64,000 nt of DNA from the NCBI GenBank assembly GCA_964414185.1, contig CAYPVK010000001.1, positions 62,001-126,000 of the forward strand, read 5' to 3'. Within the stretch, counting starts at the first letter, position 1. Every line of letters begins with the position of its first letter. This stretch comes from UBA7488 sp964414185. Lineage in GTDB: Bacteria; Pseudomonadota; Alphaproteobacteria; CAAHEQ01; UBA3637. The position numbers and the translations under genes are program-made. Shown in pieces: positions 10,101 to 16,009 of this stretch. The notes under the pieces are model-generated. The model did not search any database. It saw nothing but the letters and a program-made list of their open reading frames with translations, and was not told the DNA's origin.

Positions 10101-10262
10101 TCCCGCCGTGCTATCGGATCGTCAATTTTCGGCGGGATGGCAATGGCTTCGTTTATCGGTATTTTCTTTATTCCGTCATTGTATGTATTGTTCCAAAAGA
10201 CAGCAGATTTCTTTTGGAAAAAAGAAAACAAAACAAAAAAGGAAATAAAGGGAAAAGAGTAA
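7122..10262 (+). CDS. RND-family multidrug efflux permease (HAE1, AcrB-like)
   Basis: At 1046 residues this matches AcrB/MexB length. TM1 near the N-terminus is followed by a large periplasmic loop that opens with the GMAVEQYPDIAPP motif typical of HAE1 pumps. TM4 carries the proton-relay pair in GVVVDDAIVVVEDVE, and the TM10 region has GLAAKNAILMVEFAKD with the matching Lys. The C-terminal GGMAMASFIGIFFIPSLYVLF helix is standard. The pump extrudes amphiphilic compounds using proton influx; the substrate range cannot be read from sequence. It has its own GGGAGG site and ends at a strong terminator. TolC must be encoded elsewhere. Confidence 0.95.
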   Translation: MIADVFIKRPRLATVVSVVIVLAGLLAYTGMAVEQYPDIAPPSVSVQATYPGASSDVVESAVAQQIESAINGVEDMLYMSSTSGDDGSYSLTVTFNIGTNPDIATVNVQNRLKSVESKLPEEVVKLGIDVRSKMTSMLQIYTISSVDGKYDDTFLTNYALINVKDEIARTKGVGDAFIFSSLDYSMRIWLNNDKLKSLKLTTDDVLNAISSQNLQASVGRIGSMPSTQDQQFQFSLTTQGRLTTPEEFGKIVIRANTDGSFLLLKDVARVELGSKSEEMRARHNELPAIGMAIFQAPGSNAVDVATRVEAKVKELQAKMPEGMYFSTMFDNAQFVRNSLHEIFQTIFEAFMLIVLITYLFLGTTRATLIPTLAIPVSLIGAFIGMSLFGVSINTISLLALVLAIGVVVDDAIVVVEDVETVMSENPDLEPAEAVKKSMDRITAPIIAITAVLLAVFVPVAFTPGISGLLYRQFAIAISAAVVVSAINSLSLSPAVATLIMRSNQKPFKLVQKFMDGVEWCRNFYSGTVGRLIKHYRWVVVVMLGFALGTYVLFKETPTGFLPAEDQGAFLMEVQLPSGSSWNRTDEVMQTVVQRLKTLPEVEDVMSIIGYSIMGGNVSPNSGFMAVKLTPYEDREGKGQDVDSLVGKVYMMMSDIKEARVFPFNMPAIMGISMTSDFEYVLQSTTGETPEQIMVVANDLIAKANQNPNLQRVMTFFTTDSPRVRLDVDRQKAYALGVSVADIFSTMQTMLGGTYVNDFNMYGRTWQVNVQGDVMERHTLDDIFKINIRNNKGEMVPLRSLVTVNRTIGAQTIQRYNNYRSIKISGAPANGLGTGAAIKAMEEISKNLPAGYQYQWTGTTLQEKDAGNQTLAIFAMAFLFAYLFLVALYESWIIPMPVMVSILVGLFGAILFLFVRGISDDLYAQAGIIVLIGLAAKNAILMVEFAKDQHATGISVEEAAYNGAHMRFRAIMMTAMSSLLGFLPLVTAIGAGALSRRAIGSSIFGGMAMASFIGIFFIPSLYVLFQKTADFFWKKENKTKKEIKGKE

Positions 10263-10303
10263 AAAAATAACAAACGGAATTTTAAATTCTTAAGTTTTGA
10301 ATT

Positions 10304-10333
10304 CAAGGGCGTTTTTAAACGCCCTTGTTTTTT
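10304..10333 (+). terminator. Terminator of the RND efflux operon
   Basis: The perfect 11-bp stem CAAGGGCGTTT (10304-10314) / AAACGCCCTTG (10317-10327) is followed by a run of T's. Confidence 0.92.
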
Positions 10334-10383
10334 ATATGAATTTTCTTTTGTTTTTAAGATAAAAAACTTTTTGAACAAAAATA

Positions 10384-10412
10384 TTGACAAATTTTTAAGA
10401 AACTGTTATAAT
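10384..10412 (+). promoter_or_regulatory. Consensus sigma-70 promoter for the orphan hydrolase-like gene
   Basis: TTGACA (10384-10389), a 17-nt spacer and TATAAT (10407-10412) match the consensus exactly. The start would lie about 30 nt before the ribosome site of the gene at 10449. Confidence 0.85.
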
Positions 10413-10448
10413 TAACAAAATTTCAATTTACTTTTTTATGGAGTTGCA

Positions 10449-11576
10449 ATGGCTGATACGCATATCGGATTAAGCATAATTGATCAAGGATTGGATGAAA
10501 GAGCGGAAACCTATACCGTTTTGGATGAAAATTTTTCGCTTAAAAAGCCGACGGTTTTTTATTTCGGCGGTCAGTTGACTTCCCATCATGATTTGGCATG
10601 TTGCGGCGCTCGTTTTTTGGAACGTTTGGCGGAACCGTTGAAAATTACTCGCGATAAGGCCGATTTTATCGGTGTTTGCTATCAAGGTTTGACCGTTGAA
10701 GAAGCGAATGCCGAAAAATTATATTTGCGCCGTCGCCATCAAGGAAAGTTATCCGTATCGGACAAAAATAAATCGGATGCTTTTGATTTTGACGATGAAC
10801 GCTTGCAATATCCGACTTATCTACGCGAATTTTATGAATATTATTTTAAACCTTTAATCGCGCAAAAAACGCCGAACGGCGATTTTGAAAAATTGCCCGT
10901 TGAAACGGCACAAAAAAATATGCGAAACGTGAATATCATCGCTCATTCGCACGGAGCGTGTGCCGCGGCGTTGTTCGGAGATTTGTTAAATGAAAAAATG
11001 ATTGAATTGGGTTATGATAAAACCGAATGCACCCGAATCCAACAGCAGATTTTTTTGCTAAACGCCGGCAGCATGGTTCAATTCGGCACATCAAAATTTA
11101 CAACAATCAATTTTATTTCCCGTGCCGACAAAATAGCGTTAAACGGTTTTGTTTCGACGACATTCAATCAATTTTTGGGAAAACAATCGCAAAAAAACGG
11201 CGGGTGTAAATATTATAAGCTTACGCCGAACGAAAGCGTTTTGACCGTGGATGAATTGTGCACGGAACAAATTGAACGAAAAGACAGGATTGAACACGCT
11301 TTTAAAAATTATTTGTCCGATACGGAAGATGAAAAAACCGCCGACGGGCACACGGCATCCGAAATAGCGTTGGATTTATTCGGCGCGGCCGTTTGCAATT
11401 CCATTTTTAACAATCGGGCAAAAATTTTTGCTCCGTTGTCGACAGCTTTAAACAAATTGCAAAATCTTAATTTGCAACGGGCCGAACAAAACGCCCGTAA
11501 AGATATGGCAATATATCAAAAAACGGCGCGTATATACCGCCCCGCCATGTTAAAACAACTGTCGCGCGCGGAATGA
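10449..11576 (+). CDS. Orphan protein with a lipase-like AHSHG motif
   Basis: This 375-residue protein is not assigned to a family. A hydrophobic strand (PTVFYFGGQLTS, residues ~35-46) near the N-terminus and a later strand-turn-helix NVNIIAHSHGACAAAL (~159-174) fit an alpha/beta-hydrolase nucleophile elbow of the form A-H-S-H-G, with the Ser as the presumed nucleophile. An Asp/His pair completing a triad cannot be fixed by eye. There is no signal peptide or membrane segment. The C-terminal third is helical and charged. It stands alone behind a perfect promoter, so it is probably well expressed. Ribosome site GGAG lies 8 nt before ATG 10449. The bases after it (11577-11691) show nothing clear. 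Confidence 0.65.
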   Translation: MADTHIGLSIIDQGLDERAETYTVLDENFSLKKPTVFYFGGQLTSHHDLACCGARFLERLAEPLKITRDKADFIGVCYQGLTVEEANAEKLYLRRRHQGKLSVSDKNKSDAFDFDDERLQYPTYLREFYEYYFKPLIAQKTPNGDFEKLPVETAQKNMRNVNIIAHSHGACAAALFGDLLNEKMIELGYDKTECTRIQQQIFLLNAGSMVQFGTSKFTTINFISRADKIALNGFVSTTFNQFLGKQSQKNGGCKYYKLTPNESVLTVDELCTEQIERKDRIEHAFKNYLSDTEDEKTADGHTASEIALDLFGAAVCNSIFNNRAKIFAPLSTALNKLQNLNLQRAEQNARKDMAIYQKTARIYRPAMLKQLSRAE

Positions 11577-11691
11577 AATGTTTAAAGATAAGATATATTC
11601 CGTTTGCTTGAAAAAAAACATTTTTGCCGATTTAGGGTTTGTAACCTGTTGATTTTTATATTGTACAAATTTGTATGCTTAAAATAGCCTC

Positions 11692-11720
11692 TTGACAAAA
11701 GGCCAAAAAAAATCTATGTT
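11692..11720 (+). promoter_or_regulatory. Candidate promoter for rho
   Basis: TTGACA (11692-11697) and TATGTT (11715-11720) are separated by 17 nt. This leaves a leader of about 60 nt before rho. Confidence 0.6.
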
Positions 11721-11785
11721 GACGACATCGGTCGTTCCGGCCACACTTTTAAAAATTTTCCAAACATATTTATAAGGATTCAAAA

Positions 11786-13051
11786 ATGCAATTAGCTGAT
11801 TTAAAGAAAAAAACGCCGAGTGAATTGTTGGCATATGCCGAAGAATTAAATATCGAAAATGCTGCTTCCTTGCGCACACAGGATTTAATTTACGCCATTT
11901 TGAAACAATTGACCGAAACGGGTACGGCTTTGTACGGGTCGGGCGTTTTGGAAGTGATGCAGGACGGATTCGGCTTTTTGCGGTCGGCCGAGGCCAATTA
12001 TTTGGCGGGGCCTGACGATATTTATGTTGCTCCCGCACAAATCAAACGTTTGGGATTACGCACAGGCGATACGGTCGAAGGCGAATTGGCGTCGCCGAAA
12101 AACAATGAAAAATATTTTTCTTTGGCAACGGTTGAACGGGTGAATTTTGCTTCCCCGGATGATTTGCGCCACCGTATCAACTTTGACGATTTGACGCCTT
12201 TATATCCCGATGAAGCGATTAAAATGGAACATGGTGAAGGAACGCCCGAAGCGATGAAAGATTTAACACCGCGCATTATCGATTTGATTTGTCCGCAAGG
12301 TAAAGGACAACGGTCTTTAATTGTTGCGCCGCCGCGTACCGGCAAAACGGTTATGTTGAAAAACATTGCGCATGCGATTGAAGCGAATTATCCCGACGCG
12401 CATTTGATTATGTTGTTGATTGACGAACGCCCCGAAGAAGTAACCGATATGATTCGGTCGATTAAAGGCGAAGTGATTTCTTCAACGTTTGACGAACCCG
12501 CCGCCCGCCATGTGCAGGTTGCCGAAATGGTCATTGAAAAGGCCAAGCGGTTGGTCGAACATAAAAAGGACGTGATTATCTTGCTCGATTCGATTACGCG
12601 TTTGGCACGCGCCTATAACACCGTTATCCCGTCGTCGGGCAAGGTGTTGACCGGCGGCGTGGATGCGAACGCTTTGCAAAAGCCGAAACGCTTTTTCGGC
12701 GCGGCGCGCAATATTGAAGAAGGCGGGTCGCTCACCATTTTCGGTACGGCTTTGATTGACACGGGATCGCGCATGGACGAAGTTATTTTCGAAGAATTTA
12801 AGGGCACCGGTAACAGCGAAATCATTTTGGACCGCAAAGTATCGGACAAACGTATTTTCCCGGCGATTGACGTGACGAAATCCGGCACGCGCAAGGAAGA
12901 ATTGTTGGTTGATAAAAACAAATTGCCGAAAATGTGGATGTTGCGCCGTGTGTTGATACCGATGGGCGTAACCGATTCGATGGAATTTTTAATGGAAAAA
13001 ATAAAATTGACCACAAACAACGATGAATTTTTCGAATCGATGAACCAATAA
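11786..13051 (+). CDS. rho: Transcription termination factor Rho
   Basis: This 421-residue protein is full length. Residues 1-45 form the Rho N-terminal helical domain (DLKKKTPSELLAYAEELN), then comes the cold-shock-like RNA-binding domain (GFGFLRSAEANYLAGPDDIYV). The RecA-like ATPase has Walker A PPRTGKT near residue 184, a LIDERPEEVTDM stretch and ILLDSITRLARAYN for Walker B. The hexamer binds nascent RNA at rut sites and pulls it from RNA polymerase. It is monocistronic with its own promoter and terminator. Confidence 0.98.
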   Translation: MQLADLKKKTPSELLAYAEELNIENAASLRTQDLIYAILKQLTETGTALYGSGVLEVMQDGFGFLRSAEANYLAGPDDIYVAPAQIKRLGLRTGDTVEGELASPKNNEKYFSLATVERVNFASPDDLRHRINFDDLTPLYPDEAIKMEHGEGTPEAMKDLTPRIIDLICPQGKGQRSLIVAPPRTGKTVMLKNIAHAIEANYPDAHLIMLLIDERPEEVTDMIRSIKGEVISSTFDEPAARHVQVAEMVIEKAKRLVEHKKDVIILLDSITRLARAYNTVIPSSGKVLTGGVDANALQKPKRFFGAARNIEEGGSLTIFGTALIDTGSRMDEVIFEEFKGTGNSEIILDRKVSDKRIFPAIDVTKSGTRKEELLVDKNKLPKMWMLRRVLIPMGVTDSMEFLMEKIKLTTNNDEFFESMNQ

Positions 13052-13066
13052 GTTTTCTTCAACAAT

Positions 13067-13103
13067 AAACGCCCGTCGAAAAATGTTTGTCGGGCGTTTT
13101 TTT
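13067..13103 (+). terminator. rho terminator
   Basis: The stem AAACGCCCG (13067-13075) / CGGGCGTTT (13091-13099) is followed by T's. It is probably also usable by the convergent reductase pseudogene. Confidence 0.88.
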
Positions 13104-13113
13104 AAGGATGGTT

Positions 13114-13965
13114 TTACCAATTGACTTTATCGGGATCCATGCCCGAAAAAACCGTCATCGGCATGCCGTCGATTTGTATCATGTCGGATTCGGCAATTTC
13201 AAAATCAAACACATTCAAATTTTCTTTCATATAAACAATATCCGTTGATTTGGGCAACGGTATTGCGCCATGTTGGATACACCATCTTAAGCACACTTGG
13301 GCAACGGATTTATAGTATTTGGCGGCAATGTTTTTGAGCATGCCATTTTCAATTAACCGCCCCGAACCCAACGGGCTCCATGCTTCAATCAATATACCGT
13401 TTTCGTGGCAAAAAGACGTAATGTCGTTTTGCATATAGCCCGGGTGGAATTCGATTTGGTTGACCATCGGCATCACGTCGGCCGTTGCCATCATCGGGAT
13501 TAAATGGTGCGGGCGGAAATTTGATACGCCGATGGCTTTGACCTTGCCCGACGCATAAGCTTCTTCAAGCGCACGCCATGTTTCGTTGTTGATGTCTTGC
13601 CAATCGTCAAACATTTGGGCGGAAGCGGGCCAATGTACCAAATATAAATCAATATAGTCGGTTTTTAAATTTTTAAGGCTTTCGTCAATGGCGTTTTTGG
13701 CCTTTTCATACCCGCGCATTGTTGTGTCCAATTTCGTTGTGATGAATAATTCTTCGCGTGGCAGCTGGCTAACTTCTATTGCTTCGGCAACGCTGGGTTC
13801 GTTACGGTATGCCCAAGCCGTATCAATCATTTTATATCCGGTTTGCAACGCGTCCAAAACGGCTTTTGTCGCAACGGGGCCGTTTTCAAGTTGTCATGTG
13901 CCGAATCCGATGGGCGGCATTCGGTTGCCGTTTGCCAAAGTGTGTATCAAAGTATTTTTTTGCAT
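13114..13965 (-). pseudogene. Aldo/keto reductase interrupted by an in-frame UGA
   Basis: Read from ATG 13965, which has an AAGGGGGAAG ribosome site, the frame encodes a complete 283-residue aldo/keto reductase except that codon 24 (13896-13894) is TGA. The surrounding residues are MPPIGFGT-stop-QLENGP; family members carry Trp there (GFGTWQ), so one TGG to TGA change explains the break. The rest is intact: Asp and Tyr of the DTAWAYRNE motif, the catalytic Lys in TTKL, the His in LVHWP, and the NADPH-site tail. A restart at an internal ATG (13857) would give 247 residues without the first beta strands. Either this is a recent nonsense mutation or the UGA is read through; UGA is a normal stop elsewhere in the window. 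Confidence 0.85.
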
Positions 13966-14145
13966 ATTTTCTTCCCCCTTTGTTAAATAAGTATGCAAAT
14001 GCGAACCCGTTCACAAGTATTCGAAAGTATGTAACGATGCTTGTAATCGATGCCCATAAAAGTAAGCCTTTTAGATAAAGGGCGTGTCCCAAAGAATAAA
14101 GGGGTATCCTTTGTCAACGAGATGCGTATTGCATGCGGATGCTTT

Positions 14146-14469
14146 TTATTTATTTGACGCCGTCGATACATCCGTGGCAATCAAATCGGGTGTCAGGCGA
14201 TACCGTTCGTATAAAATGTCAATCGGCATGCGGTCGGTAAATTCCTTTTTGGGAACGCCATAGTCGTGTTGCCGAACCAATGCCGTTAAACAGGCATCGT
14301 TAAACGGATGCCGTCAAATGAACGGCACGGATTGCTCAGTCGGCAAAAGCAAGCTTAAATTGGCGCAAAATGTTGCATATGTGAAAGTGCGCGGATTTTG
14401 TTCGAAAGAGTGTTTTTTGATGCATATGGCGGGTTTATTTATTGATTCGATGCGATTTTTCTTGACATT
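14146..14469 (-). pseudogene. Degraded open frame with in-frame UGA, unknown family
   Basis: On the minus strand one frame is open for 108 codons from just after a TAA (14472-14470) to a TAA at 14148-14146. Its only interruption is a TGA at 14316-14314. It has no usable ATG/GTG/TTG start near its beginning. The downstream part reads like real protein (HPFNDACLTALVRQHDYG, then MPIDILYERYRLTPDLIA), which suggests the C-terminal remnant of a lost gene. I do not recognise the family. The mixture of protein-like sequence, missing start and UGA fits gene decay beside the broken reductase. Confidence 0.4.
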
Positions 14470-14500
14470 TTAACAAAATTATGATAACATATCTACAATT

Positions 14501-14529
14501 AAAGCTCGGATTATATCTGAGCTTTTTTT
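14501..14529 (+). terminator. Orphan intrinsic terminator
   Basis: AAAGCTCGGA (14501-14510) pairs with TCTGAGCTTT (14516-14525, one G-T), loop TTATA, followed by T's. No plus-strand gene lies upstream. A TTGACA at 14462 suggests a possible very short transcript. A second small hairpin, TAACCG/CGGTTA, lies at 14531-14548. Confidence 0.65.
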
Positions 14530-14686
14530 ATAACCGCAATGACGGTTAAGGGGGGCTTTTTTCGGATTTTAGGTCTCTTAAAAAATTTTTTTGCCTGAAA
14601 AAAATGTTTTGATGAAATGCAAAAAAAAACGGCGGAAAAATGAATGCCGCAAAAGTTTTTAATAATCATCAACACGCAATCTCAAC

Positions 14687-14712
14687 GGCGCCTTTTGGGC
14701 GTCTTTTTTTTA
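14687..14712 (+). terminator. Terminator-like hairpin just before the lysis cassette
   Basis: GGCGCC (14687-14692) pairs with GGCGTC (14698-14703), loop TTTTG, followed by nine T's. The endolysin ribosome site begins only ~12 nt later, so this could act as an attenuator or insulator of the cassette. The stretch 13966-14737 holds no intact gene. Confidence 0.65.
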
Positions 14713-14737
14713 ATATATATTGTTGAAAGGAATAAGT

Positions 14738-15157
14738 ATGAGTGGATTAATCAAGAAATACGAAGGGTTGCGCTTGCAAGCGTACAAATGTCCCGCGGGC
14801 GTTTGGACGATCGGCTACGGAAATACGGCGCATCCGGACGGGAGGCCTGTGGAAAAAGGGGATACAATAACCGAAACGCAAGCGGAAGCGTATTTGAACG
14901 ATTACCTGATAAAAAATGTGTATCCGGTTTTTGGCAAGATACCGTTTAACATGACGATGTGGCAAAAGGAAGCATTGTCCAGTTTAATTTATAATTGGAA
15001 CGCGAAAGGATTTTTATCATCAAAACTGTACCGTGCCATTTGTAATAAAGATTGGGCCGAAGTGATGCGGCAATGGGATTACGGTTTAAAGAACGGTTTA
15101 ACGGGCTTGGTCAAACGCCGCGCCGAAGAGGTGGCGTTGTTTATGAGGGATGTGTGA
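14738..15157 (+). CDS. GH24 phage-type lysozyme (endolysin)
   Basis: This 139-residue muramidase cleaves the MurNAc-GlcNAc bond of peptidoglycan. The GH24 pattern Glu-x8-(Asp/Cys)-x5-Thr is present as E9, C18 and T24, followed by the IGYGNT loop; the Cys variant is found in several phage endolysins. The C-terminal MWQKEALSSLIYNWNAKGF and GLVKRRAEEVALF segments are typical. There is no signal peptide or SAR anchor, so export would need a holin, which I do not see nearby. I chose ATG 14738 because GAAAGGA precedes it; the in-frame TTG codons at 14720-14725 are poorer. It overlaps the next gene by one base (TGATG), as in phage lysis cassettes. Confidence 0.9.
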   Translation: MSGLIKKYEGLRLQAYKCPAGVWTIGYGNTAHPDGRPVEKGDTITETQAEAYLNDYLIKNVYPVFGKIPFNMTMWQKEALSSLIYNWNAKGFLSSKLYRAICNKDWAEVMRQWDYGLKNGLTGLVKRRAEEVALFMRDV

Positions 15158-15516
15158 TGAAGAAAATGATTGCGGCGACTTTGTTGTGTGCTTTTGCGTT
15201 GATTGGTTGCACGACCAAAACGCCGAGCCAATCAATCGTGGAAAATGCACAACAAGAAATCGTATCGATACAAGAAACCGTCAAGAAAATCGAACTTCAA
15301 ACACCCGCGGCATGCAAGACGGAATTGTTTATGGCCAACTTGGAAGCTGTCAACCGTCAAATATCAAGTATTGGTGGACAAATAGAAAGTATAGGGTTAT
15401 CCTGTCAAACGGAAAAGCGCGTATTGGAAGAACGCATCATCGCACGCAATATGGCGATTGTGTGTATGTTGCTGATCGGTGCGGTGTTGGGCTTTTTATT
15501 AATTAGAAGAAAATGA
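15157..15516 (+). CDS. Small lipoprotein with C-terminal TM: candidate unimolecular spanin
   Basis: This 119-residue protein begins with a lipoprotein signal (LLCAFALIGC, lipobox Cys at position 18). A periplasmic stretch rich in Gln/Glu/Ile heptads follows (~30-95). It ends in one membrane segment (~97-116) and a basic RRK tail. N-terminal outer-membrane lipid plus C-terminal inner-membrane helix is the defining topology of u-spanins such as phage T1 gp11, which fuse the two membranes in the last step of lysis. The position directly after an endolysin, with TGATG coupling, supports this. Two or three periplasmic Cys could form disulfides. Assignment rests on topology and context only. Confidence 0.65.
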   Translation: MKKMIAATLLCAFALIGCTTKTPSQSIVENAQQEIVSIQETVKKIELQTPAACKTELFMANLEAVNRQISSIGGQIESIGLSCQTEKRVLEERIIARNMAIVCMLLIGAVLGFLLIRRK

Positions 15517-15603
15517 AAGAAATTGTTTGGAATCAGTGGAAATAAAACAAAAATATATTTCGGAAAATAAAGAAAAAAGCCTTTGAAAATCAAAAGCTTA
15601 AAA

Positions 15604-15694
15604 TGGCGGAGAGAGAGGGATTCGAACCCCCGATACCCTTACGAGTATATCTGATTTCGAGTCAGACGCATTCGACCAGCTCTGCCATCTCTCC
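15604..15694 (-). tRNA. tRNA-Ser (anticodon CGA)
   Basis: On the minus strand this 91-nt gene starts GGAGAGATGGCAG and ends with an encoded CCA. Acceptor GGAGAGA pairs with TCTCTCC, the anticodon stem TCTGA/TCAGA encloses CTCGAAA (anticodon CGA, reads UCG), and the long variable arm TACTCGTAAGGGTA and GGTTCGAATCC T-arm are typical of Ser tRNAs. Its 3' end faces the lysis cassette. Confidence 0.95.
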
Positions 15695-15871
15695 ACATTA
15701 TTGACCGCGAGTGCATTGCACCCCTATCATAAAAATCTCTCAATCAGATATGGTTTGATTACATCAAACATCTGATTTGTCCTCGGGGCATTGCCTCTCG
15801 TTCCGCTTAGAGCGACTTAAGTCAGACGCAACGGGCCGGCTTAAGCCATCTCTCCACATTATTGACCGCGA
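15684..15871. repeat. Partial duplicate of the 5' half of tRNA-Ser(CGA) with 27-nt perfect direct repeats
   Basis: The 27 nt spanning the tRNA 5' end and its upstream flank (15684-15710) recur exactly at 15845-15871. The anticodon-stem word GTCAGACGCA also recurs (15661-15670 and 15821-15830), while the D-arm between them has diverged. The second copy lacks the rest of the tRNA. The space between holds small hairpins: GTGC-ATT-GCAC, a long AATCAGAT..ATCTGATT stem (15742-15777), GGC-ATT-GCC and CGCT-TAG-AGCG. It is either a decayed tandem tRNA copy or the footprint of an integrated element. Confidence 0.75.
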
Positions 15872-16009
15872 CAATAAAATATTTTTTGCAGTTTTATCGA
15901 CAGTATACCCATTTAAACAAAAAAATCAATAAAAAAACTTTTTTTCATTTCATTTTATACATTTTTGAATTATTCTTGAAATATATCATACTTTAAGGAG
16001 ATATTTGTT

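Noticed and set aside
13894..13896. UGA reassigned to tryptophan in this organism
   Set aside because: Long genes (dnaE, alaS, the RND permease, the YhdP-like gene) contain no in-frame UGA, TGG is used for Trp, and several genes end in TGA, some of which overlap the next start codon.
15061..15156. Upstream start for the spanin candidate at 15052
   Set aside because: That start would lie deep inside the endolysin gene; ATG 15157 has an AGGGA site and gives a perfect lipoprotein signal.
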